The notes under the pieces were generated by a model. It saw nothing but the letters and a program-made list of their open reading frames with translations, was not told the DNA's origin and searched no databases. Source: a virus. From it: 54,693 bases of DNA. Location: positions 1 to 54,693 of the IMG/VR virus record IMGVR_UViG_3300025913_000044. One strand, given 5' to 3'. Positions 26,419 through 33,623 of the stretch are shown here, in pieces (position 1 is the first letter of the stretch; every line of letters begins with the position of its first letter). The translations under genes and the position numbers were made by a program.

Positions 26419-28245
26419 ATGAGCCGAATTGAGAAATACGGGTTGTTTTGGCCGAGCACCGTCTCGGAGCTCTCGATGGAAATGGACTGCTACTCGCACG
26501 GTGGGCGTTGGCGAAAGCAGAATGGAGGCATGGCAGGCAACGGCCTGGAGTATCACTTCAAGCGGGCCATCTCCCTGGCCTGGCCCATGATTAAGTGGCA
26601 CCGCTGGGCCGATTTGCAGGTGGCCCTCTACATCGAATACCGCATCATCGGCCAGATGGGCCCGGCTTCCACCGGCAAAACCTTCATCCCCTCGGCCTGT
26701 GTCCTGATGGATTATTACTGCCACCCTTCCTGCACCACGGTCCTGGTGTCCTCCACCACCCGGGAGTCCCTGGAGATGCGGATTCTGGGGGAAATCAAGA
26801 AGCTCCATCGCCTGGCCAAGACCAACTACGGATGGCTCCCAGGCAACCTGATTGAAGGCCGCCAGCGCATCGTTACCGACGACCGCAGCGTGTCGGCTGA
26901 GGGCCGGGACTTCCGCAACGGCATCGTGGGTGTGGCCTGTAAAAAAGGCCAGAGCTTCCAGGGCATCGAGGAGTATGTCGGTATCAAGAACAAGCGCCTG
27001 CGCATGATTGGGGATGAGATGCAGTTCCTGCCCCGACAGTTTGTGGACGCCATCTCCAACCTCAACAAGAACACCGATTTCAAGGGGGTCTACAGCGGCA
27101 ACCCCAAGGACATCACCGATGCCCTGGGCGTCATCTGCGAACCGGCTGCGCACCTGGGCGGGTGGGACGGGGGCATCGACCAGAACGGAGGCACCAAGAC
27201 CTGGGAGACCCGCTTCCCGCACGGTGTCTGTCTGCAACTGGTGGGCACCGACTCGCCCAACCTGGACGGCAAGCTGGGCATCCCGCTCATCACCCAGCAG
27301 CAGATTGATGAGGATATCTCTTTCTACGGCCAGGACAGCCTCCAGTTCTCCATGATGGACCTGGGCCGGATGCCGCGCGGCCAGGCCTCCAAGCGGGTCA
27401 TCACTCGGCAGATGTGTTTCAAGTTCCACGCCCTGGAGGACCCAGTCTGGAAGAACACGACCCGGGTGAAGATTGCCGCGTTGGACGCCGCTTACCGGGG
27501 AACCGGTGGGGACCGGTGCGTTCTTGGATTCTTCGAGTTCGGCATCGAGGCACTCGCCAGTGGCACAGCCGAAGCCACGCTGACCAACATCATCAACCAG
27601 TCGCTGCCTGCCCTCTCCGAGAACCACATCTTCGCCCTGCTGGAGACTGAACTGGTGCCCATCAAACTGGAGGACCCCAACACGCCCGAGGACCAGATTG
27701 CTCTCTACGTCAAAGACGCCTGTGAGGAACGCGGGGTGGAACCAGCCAATTTCTTCTTCGACTCCACCGGCCGGGGCTCGCTCATGAACAGCTTCGGTCG
27801 GCTCTGGTCGCCCACGGTCAACGGTGTGGAGTTTGGCGGCTCAGCCAGCAAAGACCGCAAGGTGAGCGCCGACATTGATGTGGTCTGCTACGACTACTAC
27901 TACAACATGGTCAGCGAGCTCTGGTTCAACGTGAGCTACGCCATCCAGTACGGACAGTTCCGCGGCATGACCGAGGAAGTGATGATGGAGGGAGCCATGC
28001 GCGAGTGGGGCCATCAGAACCGCAAGATCCAGGTCGAGCCCAAGGACAAGATGAAGGTCAAAAGCGGGCGCAGCCCTGACCTGTTCGACATGGTGGTGGT
28101 CGGGATGGAAGGAGCCAGGCGGCGCGGGTTCCTCCTCAAGCGCACGACGGCCGCTGGTCACAAGCGCGTGGACCGGCAATGGAAGCAGGACCTGCGGGAG
28201 AAGGCGGACAGTTTCTGGAAGAGCGGCCAGCTCACGCACCAATGA
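26419..28245 (+). CDS. terL: Terminase large subunit
   Basis: A 608-residue packaging motor. The ATPase domain has Walker A GPASTGKT (about residues 81-88) and a Walker B-like LRMIGDEMQ (near 195-203). The nuclease domain has IAALDAAYRGTGGDRCVLG (near 353-371), FFFDSTGRGS (near 448) and SPDLFDMVVVG near residue 555, the acidic residues expected of an RNase H-like nuclease. It is the only non-endonuclease rightward gene in the late block, with a divergent neighbour starting five bases away and a hairpin right after its stop. No separate small subunit was recognised. Confidence 0.93.
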   Translation: MSRIEKYGLFWPSTVSELSMEMDCYSHGGRWRKQNGGMAGNGLEYHFKRAISLAWPMIKWHRWADLQVALYIEYRIIGQMGPASTGKTFIPSACVLMDYYCHPSCTTVLVSSTTRESLEMRILGEIKKLHRLAKTNYGWLPGNLIEGRQRIVTDDRSVSAEGRDFRNGIVGVACKKGQSFQGIEEYVGIKNKRLRMIGDEMQFLPRQFVDAISNLNKNTDFKGVYSGNPKDITDALGVICEPAAHLGGWDGGIDQNGGTKTWETRFPHGVCLQLVGTDSPNLDGKLGIPLITQQQIDEDISFYGQDSLQFSMMDLGRMPRGQASKRVITRQMCFKFHALEDPVWKNTTRVKIAALDAAYRGTGGDRCVLGFFEFGIEALASGTAEATLTNIINQSLPALSENHIFALLETELVPIKLEDPNTPEDQIALYVKDACEERGVEPANFFFDSTGRGSLMNSFGRLWSPTVNGVEFGGSASKDRKVSADIDVVCYDYYYNMVSELWFNVSYAIQYGQFRGMTEEVMMEGAMREWGHQNRKIQVEPKDKMKVKSGRSPDLFDMVVVGMEGARRRGFLLKRTTAAGHKRVDRQWKQDLREKADSFWKSGQLTHQ

Positions 28246-28248
28246 AAA

Positions 28249-28277
28249 ACCCGGCTGGGGAATCAGGCCAGCCGGGT
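28249..28277 (-). terminator. Terminator between convergent genes
   Basis: ACCCGGCTGG pairs perfectly with CCAGCCGGGT. Read leftward, the hairpin is followed by TTTTTCATT, a good T-run, so it ends transcripts of the leftward genes at 28301 and beyond; read rightward it lies just after the terminase stop and could stop that transcript too. Confidence 0.8.
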
Positions 28278-28300
28278 GAACACAGTAGCGAACTAACTAT

Positions 28301-28498
28301 CTATGCTGTCGGGGGAAGCTGTGAATCGGGAACGAGCTTGTTATAGGTGTTGGCTCTCCAAGCGTCGCCCTCGGCTTGCCAATCGTCCGGGGTGGGGTTG
28401 GGTTTGGTGAGCACGTTGCGGATGGCTTGCTCAACTTTGGGCTCCTCTGCAATGGCGAAGCCGACGAGCTGGAGGATGGTGGCGATGTCTATTCCCAT
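28301..28498 (-). CDS. Small hypothetical protein
   Basis: A 65-residue protein with a weakly hydrophobic start (IATILQLVGFAIA) and a charged C-terminus. It is the last gene of a small leftward cluster of membrane-type proteins that may be a lysis module, before the terminator. Unrecognised. Confidence 0.6.
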   Translation of the reverse strand: MGIDIATILQLVGFAIAEEPKVEQAIRNVLTKPNPTPDDWQAEGDAWRANTYNKLVPDSQLPPTA

Positions 28499-28503
28499 AA
28501 GGA

Positions 28504-28911
28504 CTAAAGGTTGATGTTAAACTTGAGCAGGGCAGCTTGCAGGTCAGCAAAGCCCTGCTGGTAATTGGCCGAGAGAGTGGTGAGCGCGCTGGAGATGGCC
28601 ACCCCGTTGGTTGAAGCGGCCGCAGCGCCAACCTTGCCCGCGTCGCACAGCAGGATAGCGGTGGCCTGCAACTTCTCATAGGCGTGCTTAACCACCAGCT
28701 CCTGGGCCTGAGTGACCTTGCCCGCTTTGACAAGCTGATTGAACATGCCCATGCCTGTTTCCACCGTGACACGCAGACCGGTCTCGCCCACGTAAGCGGT
28801 GCGGTTGGCCGACGAGCAGCCCTGGATTACCACCGCAACGGGCAGTAAGCAGGAGAGGAAAAGCAGACTGAGGACAGTGACAGCCCCGACCCTGAACAGA
28901 TTCTTTCTCAT
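28504..28911 (-). CDS. Lipoprotein, possible outer-membrane spanin-type protein
   Basis: A 135-residue protein with a signal peptide: basic RKNLFR, a hydrophobic core, then a lipobox-like IQGC at Cys32. The mature part is Ala/Gly/Leu-rich and helical with no enzyme motif. It follows two small membrane proteins with ATGA coupling. An outer-membrane lipoprotein in this position suggests an o-spanin or another lysis or receptor-blocking role; direct evidence is only the signal and the context. Confidence 0.65.
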   Translation of the reverse strand: MRKNLFRVGAVTVLSLLFLSCLLPVAVVIQGCSSANRTAYVGETGLRVTVETGMGMFNQLVKAGKVTQAQELVVKHAYEKLQATAILLCDAGKVGAAAASTNGVAISSALTTLSANYQQGFADLQAALLKFNINL

Positions 28912-29234
28912 GGCTTGGACTCTGCGCCCGGTTGAGCAGCCCTGTCAACGGCTTTCGCTTCGTTTGTGTCGACCTGGGTTTGCAGTCCCTTGATATCCGC
29001 CTGCGACTCGGCGTGGGCCTGCGCGCTGGTGGCACTGTCGCCTGCGGCGGCAAAGCCGTAAAACACAGCCGCCCCCTCCAATACCTGGGCACTGGAGTCC
29101 AGCTTGGGCTTGAGCTCCGGGAACCACACTGACAGGAAAGGGCAGCCCCATTTAGCCAGGGCGTAGATGATGGCCGCCGCGCTGGTGTGTTTGTTGGCCA
29201 GCATTCGACTGGCCAGGGTGAAGATAGAGTTCAT
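28908..29234 (-). CDS. Small membrane protein, holin-like candidate
   Basis: A 108-residue protein with hydrophobic stretches at residues 17-40 (AAAIIYALAKWGCPFLSVWF) and 52-66 (VLEGAAVFYGFAAAG), then an Ala/Gln/Glu-rich charged tail. Two possible membrane segments and a hydrophilic tail fit a holin or antiholin. It is coupled by ATGA to genes on both sides, in the putative lysis module. Confidence 0.6.
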   Translation of the reverse strand: MNSIFTLASRMLANKHTSAAAIIYALAKWGCPFLSVWFPELKPKLDSSAQVLEGAAVFYGFAAAGDSATSAQAHAESQADIKGLQTQVDTNEAKAVDRAAQPGAESKP

Positions 29235-29530
29235 GGGTGGTGTATTTCTTTAAGGCTGCACGTTTCGATGGCCCGAGATAGACGGTCCAGTGTCTCGGTG
29301 TTGCGTGCCGTTACCCTCACGCTCTCAATGATGGTGGCGCTGTTCTTCTCGATAGCATCGCGGGTCTGTTCCCGGGCCGTGAGGTTGTCCTCATGGATTT
29401 GGCGAAAGAAGATGTTCTGCTGCTCGCGTTCCGTGCGGATGTGGCGCAGGAAGAGGATGACCAGGAACACTGTGGCCCCGACCGCAGGGGACTGCTCCAC
29501 CAACCGAATTGCGATTTGTTCCATATTCAT
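29231..29530 (-). CDS. Small membrane-anchored coiled-coil protein
   Basis: A 99-residue protein with one membrane helix (residues 15-29, AVGATVFLVILFLRH) followed by a long charged helix with heptad-like repeats. The topology resembles i-spanins or inner-membrane accessory lysis proteins. It is the first gene of the ATGA-coupled run leading to the lipoprotein. Confidence 0.6.
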   Translation of the reverse strand: MNMEQIAIRLVEQSPAVGATVFLVILFLRHIRTEREQQNIFFRQIHEDNLTAREQTRDAIEKNSATIIESVRVTARNTETLDRLSRAIETCSLKEIHHP

Positions 29531-29537
29531 AAGTCTC

Positions 29538-29963
29538 TCACCTCACGCCCCTAATCCTCCAGAAATAAACCTTCACCCCGGGTGGATTGGAAACCGTTAC
29601 CGACGGTCCATTGTGCGGCAGCGGCACTTCTTTTTGCAGTTGAGTGTCCCAGGCGGTGCCCGGCCAGGATTGAAGGTGGGACCAGTTGGTTCGATCAGGA
29701 GAGCCTTGCAGCTCCCAGGTCGTGACGAGCGGCAGATTGGTCGGATACTCAATCGGAATATCCCAGGAACGAACGGTCGCTGGTGGCGTGGAGACTAGCG
29801 CCATGGGCCGGGCTATGGGAGTTGGCAGCGGTGGCGGTAAAGACGAGAACACAGGAGTGGTCGTCGAACAGCCCGAGACCACCGCTAGGAATCCAAGGAA
29901 ACTAACCCACAGCGGATCGCAAAGCGCGTGAGTGAGGCAATGTCCCAAATGTCCAAAGCCCAC
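29538..29963 (-). CDS. Lipoprotein with verrucomicrobial-like C-terminus
   Basis: A signal peptide and lipobox (SFLGFLAVVSGC, then STTTP) are clear. The start is uncertain: no ATG lies near, and GTG 29963, within the LuxR-like gene, gives about 141 residues; a closer non-ATG start is possible. The C-terminal part contains TTWELQGSPDRTNWSHLQ and ends YFWRIRGVR, a pattern I associate with W-x-L-x-x-S-x-D/N-W tails of secreted Verrucomicrobiota proteins. Export to the envelope is likely. Overlap with the upstream HTH gene suggests coupled translation. Confidence 0.6.
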   Translation of the reverse strand: MGFGHLGHCLTHALCDPLWVSFLGFLAVVSGCSTTTPVFSSLPPPLPTPIARPMALVSTPPATVRSWDIPIEYPTNLPLVTTWELQGSPDRTNWSHLQSWPGTAWDTQLQKEVPLPHNGPSVTVSNPPGVKVYFWRIRGVR

Positions 29964-30133
29964 ATCAGTTTGCCTCGGTGATATTCCACGGTCTTGTCGC
30001 TCACGTTGAGGGCCAGGGCAATGGACTTGGTGGTCTGCCCCTCGGCGATGAGTTGCAGCACCTCGCGTTGCCGGTCGGTTAGCCTTTCCAGTGCCCTTAG
30101 TTCCTGAACGTAGTAAGCGAATGGTTGATGCAC
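29885..30133 (-). CDS. LuxR/GerE-type helix-turn-helix protein
   Basis: An 82-residue protein consisting almost only of a LuxR-type HTH: LTDRQREVLQLIAEGQTTKS then IALALNVSDKTVEYHRGKL, with the classical recognition helix VSDKTVEYHRGKL. The start is GTG, eight bases after a strong AAGGGAG. There is no receiver or autoinducer-binding domain. It is embedded in the late region between a fiber-like protein and the lipoprotein, so it may act as a late regulator. Confidence 0.85.
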   Translation of the reverse strand: MHQPFAYYVQELRALERLTDRQREVLQLIAEGQTTKSIALALNVSDKTVEYHRGKLMWALDIWDIASLTRFAIRCGLVSLDS

Positions 30134-30153
30134 GGCTCATGCTCCCTTGTTGG

Positions 30154-31419
30154 TCATCGGAACCCTCCACCCAACGCCTGACGTAGGATCTGCACTCGGG
30201 CATAGAGCTTGGCCGAATCCGCCGCACTCAAGCCCGCGGTGAAGGCGAAAAAGGAAATGGTGTTGGAACAGGTGGAGCTCGGGGCTCCGTTGAGGTTTTG
30301 CGCCATAATGTAAAAGCCCAATGCTCCAGGCAGAGCCCCAGAGTTGTTAACGTCGGTGGCCCCGATCTGGGCGTGGGGGGATAGCGATGTGGCAAAATAC
30401 ATTCTGTGATCGGTGACTGATACGCGCTGGGCGCTGTAGAATCCATTGCCCGGACTGGCAACGGTGATGGCGTTTGACGCAACGCTGCCGCTAAAGGAGT
30501 AAGCGTTGTTGTCGGTAAACTTGGCATCCCCCAAAACCCCAGAGGCTCCGTTGTAAGCGCCATATTCGCCACCGGTGGCATTGGCCAGATAGTTATAGAC
30601 CGCCACCCCAAAACTTGTCTGGAAGGCGGCGGGGGTTATGAACCCGGTGGCCAAATACTTATTTGCAGCGTTGCCGGTGATGCCATTTACCGACAAGTCA
30701 CCAAGCACGAAGTTGTTATTGGCCCAGGGGTCATTGCCGCCAAAGCTGGGGTAGTTTCCAAGCTGCGGGGTGATGGCCGCGATGAGGTTGTCGGGAACAA
30801 AAGCGTTCCAGACCAACATCTTCGTATCCAGTCCGTCGGCGATAAGGCCGCATTGGAAATTGGCGATGGCGTTCTGGGTCGGAACAGAGGGAGCCCCCCC
30901 GCCATTGATGACAACTCGCGCCGCCCAGGCAGAAGCAAAAGCGACCCCTGCCGCGCAGATGCTTGACCCGGACGTAGTGCCGTTGGCCTCGGCGGAATTA
31001 GCCGAATTGCACCCCAGCATCGAAGAGTCGGACTGCACAACCACATAGTAGGTAGTGCCAGCCGTTAGTCCGGTGATAAGGTAGCTCCTCCCTGAGGCGG
31101 CAAGTCGACCGCTATTGTTGGTGTAAGGCCCGCCCGCACTGGTTCCCCAGAACACCGTGTAGGCCATGATGAGGCTGCCGGAGTTGGCGGGTTGGGACCA
31201 GCGAACGGAAAGCTGGGTGTTCGGATCGGCCAGGTGCGCACTGGAGACCTGCACCGAGCTGGGCGCGGTGGGTGTCACACACGGAGGGGTGTTTATATTT
31301 CCCAACTGCACTAGCAGGTAAGTGCGCAGGGCCTGCTGTTGGCCCACCGGAACGCAGGAGGCAAAGCAGCGTGCCGCATTAGCGATGTCACTGGGGTCGG
31401 TGGAGGTCAGTTGGATCAT
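30154..31419 (-). CDS. Fiber or receptor-binding-type protein with CFxC-related module and FN3
   Basis: A 421-residue protein. Residues 1-40 carry one copy of the module repeated in the next two genes (here with CFASCVPVGQQQALRTYLL). Residues 50-150 resemble a fibronectin type III domain (AHLADPNTQLSVRWSQPANS, LITGLTAGTTYYVVVQS). The C-terminal 260 residues are Asn/Gly/Ser-rich and strand-rich, as in tail fiber tips. A receptor-binding or decoration function is likely. Confidence 0.75.
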   Translation of the reverse strand: MIQLTSTDPSDIANAARCFASCVPVGQQQALRTYLLVQLGNINTPPCVTPTAPSSVQVSSAHLADPNTQLSVRWSQPANSGSLIMAYTVFWGTSAGGPYTNNSGRLAASGRSYLITGLTAGTTYYVVVQSDSSMLGCNSANSAEANGTTSGSSICAAGVAFASAWAARVVINGGGAPSVPTQNAIANFQCGLIADGLDTKMLVWNAFVPDNLIAAITPQLGNYPSFGGNDPWANNNFVLGDLSVNGITGNAANKYLATGFITPAAFQTSFGVAVYNYLANATGGEYGAYNGASGVLGDAKFTDNNAYSFSGSVASNAITVASPGNGFYSAQRVSVTDHRMYFATSLSPHAQIGATDVNNSGALPGALGFYIMAQNLNGAPSSTCSNTISFFAFTAGLSAADSAKLYARVQILRQALGGGFR

Positions 31420-32375
31420 GAGAGCAACTGGGTCAGGAGGTAGTTCTGCACGGCCAACTGCATCCCGGGAGGAATGGTGCAGGCAAAGCAGTTGGCGCTA
31501 TTGACCAGGGCTTGCACTCCCGCCGCGCTGGTGTCCACGCCCGCGATGACGGCCAGGAGATAGGTCTGCACCGCCAGTTGGTCCCCAGGCGGAATCGTGC
31601 AGGCAAAGCAGTTGGCGGTGTTGGCCAAAACAGAAGGGTCAGTGGAAGGAAGAGCCATAGGATTCAGGGCTGCAACAGGACGGTGTCCAGGTAGAACTTG
31701 TAGCTGATTTTAGGCAGGCACTTTCCCAGCAAACTCCCGACCTGGACGCCGGAAGCCAGGCCAAAATCAGCAATCGGAATTACCACGTTCTGGTAGGACT
31801 TGTTCGTGGTGTCAAAGCCGTAGCTTTCCACCGAGAGCTCGTTGCCGGTAGGCGTTCCCCCCGAGTCTTGCCACCGGAACGTCAGGTCACTCGTTGCCCC
31901 AAAACCAACGTCCACCGGGTTAAGCCACAGCGAAAGCTGGGTGTAGTTCGACAAAGTGACCAGGGCGGGGGCGGTCAGCGTGAAGGTGTCCCCGTTGCTC
32001 ACCAATGTGCCCTGCATGTTGAGCAGCCCGGTGTGGGGGTTGGACGCGCTGTTGCCGATGATGTGGGTCGGGGCGCTGGTCGAGAAGGTCCACTCTACGT
32101 CCTCGTCAAAGACGGTGATCGCCACAATCGGAGCGTTGGCCGTCAACTGAACGAGCAGATAGTTTTGCACCGCCAACTGCATCCCGGGTGGGATCACACA
32201 GTCGAAACAGGTGGCGAGATTAACTAAGGCCTGTGCTCCGGCCGCGCTGGTGTCCATGCCGCCAATCAACGCCAGCAAATAGGTCTGCACCGCCAACTGG
32301 TCTCCTGGTGGAATAGCGCAGGAGAAACAGGTCGCGGCGTTGGCCAGGGCGGACGGGTCGGTGGTGGGCAGCGCC
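31300..32375 (-). repeat. Five copies of a CFxC / PPGxQ module across three genes
   Basis: Each module of about 35-40 residues follows DPSxLANxAxCFxCxIPPGxQLAVQxYLL. Two copies lie in the 237-residue protein, two in the 80-residue protein and one diverged copy at the start of the 421-residue protein. Adjacent placement and high identity point to recent tandem duplication. Confidence 0.8.
31416..31658 (-). CDS. Small protein made of two CFxC modules
   Basis: An 80-residue protein that is essentially two tandem copies of one module: CFACTIPPGDQLAVQTYLL and CFACTIPPGMQLAVQNYLL, joined by AVIAGVDTSAAGVQALVNSA. Its stop is coupled by ATGA to the fiber-like gene. Cys pairs (CFAC) could form disulphides or bind metal. 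It is probably an adaptor or N-terminal attachment piece shared with the neighbouring proteins. Confidence 0.75.
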   Translation of the reverse strand: MALPSTDPSVLANTANCFACTIPPGDQLAVQTYLLAVIAGVDTSAAGVQALVNSANCFACTIPPGMQLAVQNYLLTQLLS

Positions 32376-32377
32376 AT
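31664..32377 (-). CDS. Receptor-binding-type protein with two CFxC modules and beta-sandwich domain
   Basis: A 237-residue protein. Residues 1-78 contain two copies of the module (CFSCAIPPGDQLAVQTYLL and CFDCVIPPGMQLAVQNYLL). Residues 85-237 are strand-rich with no enzyme motif (LSLWLNPVDVGFGATSDLTF, SYKFYLDTVLLQP), and look like a carbohydrate-binding-type sandwich. The N-terminus is nearly identical to the 80-residue protein next door, so one likely arose from the other by duplication with gain or loss of the C-terminal domain. Confidence 0.75.
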   Translation of the reverse strand: MALPTTDPSALANAATCFSCAIPPGDQLAVQTYLLALIGGMDTSAAGAQALVNLATCFDCVIPPGMQLAVQNYLLVQLTANAPIVAITVFDEDVEWTFSTSAPTHIIGNSASNPHTGLLNMQGTLVSNGDTFTLTAPALVTLSNYTQLSLWLNPVDVGFGATSDLTFRWQDSGGTPTGNELSVESYGFDTTNKSYQNVVIPIADFGLASGVQVGSLLGKCLPKISYKFYLDTVLLQP

Positions 32378-32382
32378 GGAGC

Positions 32383-32796
32383 TCAGCTCGCATCGTTGAG
32401 GATTTTGGCGTTGGTCAGCAGGGCGTAGTTCATCAGGACCTGGTAATCGGGCGCGGTGATGGCCTGCTGGATGCCCAGCGAAGCGTTGTTGATGCCTTGT
32501 CCGTTGATGGCTCCGCGCGCCACCGTGACCAGGTCAGCCCAGGCGTAGTTGCCGTAGCCAAAGTAGGTGGCCAGGCCCTGGATCTGGAGGTCGATCATGT
32601 TGTCGGCCGTCACGCCCTGCATCCCATCGGCCTTGCTGCGAATATTGGGCAGGTTGAAATTGACGTTGGAAGCCATGCTCTTGAGGTAGAGCCAGGCTAA
32701 CACCATCATCTTGGTTTGGGTCTCATGCCCGGTGCTCTTGGGCCAACTGGCGTTGGTCGTGGGGCCGGTCAGGATTGCTTGTAAGTCTGCTCTCAT
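32383..32796 (-). CDS. Hypothetical virion-region protein
   Basis: A 137-residue, mostly helical protein with a start rich in Thr/Asn and C-terminal AITAPDYQVLMNYALL. It is unrecognised. The position just downstream of the acidic protein and capsid block suggests a minor head protein or chaperone. Confidence 0.6.
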   Translation of the reverse strand: MRADLQAILTGPTTNASWPKSTGHETQTKMMVLAWLYLKSMASNVNFNLPNIRSKADGMQGVTADNMIDLQIQGLATYFGYGNYAWADLVTVARGAINGQGINNASLGIQQAITAPDYQVLMNYALLTNAKILNDAS

Positions 32797-32803
32797 AATT
32801 TTC

Positions 32804-33139
32804 CTATTCCATCATGGATGCCATCTCGCCGCCGCCCGGGCCGCCCGCTGGAGCGCCTTGAGCCATTTCCTCTTCTGGCGGTGCTTCGCCCTCCTCAGGG
32901 CCTTTTTCGCTCGCATACTCCACCTCTACATCGTTGTCGTGGATGGCGACGACCTTGAGCACCACCTCTTGGCCCGGCTTGAATTCTTTGCCCGCCAGGA
33001 GCGACTTGGGGATGACGGCCGTCTGACCCTCGGAAGGCTTCTCGGTCTCGGCCATTTCGGGAGCTTGCGGCTCCGCACCATCCGAGAACATATCGGCGTC
33101 CTGGCCGCCTCCGGGATTTGCATAATTGCCAGTGGGCAT
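32804..33139 (-). CDS. Acidic, low-complexity protein near the capsid gene
   Basis: A 111-residue protein, very acidic and Pro/Gly/Glu-rich at both ends, with a short strand-rich core (FKPGQEVVLKVVAIHDNDVE, near residues 53-72). It could be a small capsid-associated or assembly protein. It is separated from the capsid gene only by an oppositely oriented HNH endonuclease. Confidence 0.6.
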   Translation of the reverse strand: MPTGNYANPGGGQDADMFSDGAEPQAPEMAETEKPSEGQTAVIPKSLLAGKEFKPGQEVVLKVVAIHDNDVEVEYASEKGPEEGEAPPEEEMAQGAPAGGPGGGEMASMME

Positions 33140-33154
33140 ATATTTTCAGTTTCT

Positions 33155-33616
33155 ATGAACCGATTCTGGAACAAAGTTGCCAAGTCTGTGGATGGGTGCT
33201 GGGTTTGGTCCGCCTCCAAAACAGGCTCCGGTTACGGAGCTTTTAGAGTGGACGGAAAAACAGTCCCCGCTCACCGATATTCTTGGATTTTGGAGAACGG
33301 ACCTGTGCCTAACGGTTTTTTTGTTCTGCACAAATGCGACAACCGAGCGTGCGTTCGTCCGCAGCATCTCTTTCTGGGAACCAAACACGACAACACCTGG
33401 GACGCGATAAGCAAGGGTCGTATCAGGAATGTGCTTTCCGGTGACCAGGTGATCGAGATGCGTCGACTTCGAAGTTCCATGACCATAAAAGCCATCGCGG
33501 ACAAATTCGGCGTGGCTATGGCCACCGCCCAAAAAATCCTTGAGGGCAAGCGTTGGAAGTTTCTGTTGCACGATGAAAGAGGGCTGCCGCCAATCCCAAC
33601 GGCAGCCCTCACCTGA
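33155..33616 (+). CDS. HNH homing endonuclease (AP2/HNH_3 type)
   Basis: A 153-residue protein on the strand opposite to its late neighbours. The HNH core LHKCDNRACVRPQHLFLGT...DN has the H, the N and the downstream H/N of the beta-beta-alpha metal fold, plus structural Cys. Residues 95-145 look like a DNA-binding helix-turn-helix (IKAIADKFGVAMATAQKILE). Its ATG lies 15 bases from the divergent acidic gene and its stop 7 bases from the end of the capsid gene: a free-standing mobile endonuclease inserted between two structural genes. Confidence 0.85.
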   Translation: MNRFWNKVAKSVDGCWVWSASKTGSGYGAFRVDGKTVPAHRYSWILENGPVPNGFFVLHKCDNRACVRPQHLFLGTKHDNTWDAISKGRIRNVLSGDQVIEMRRLRSSMTIKAIADKFGVAMATAQKILEGKRWKFLLHDERGLPPIPTAALT

Positions 33617-33623
33617 GCCAAGA

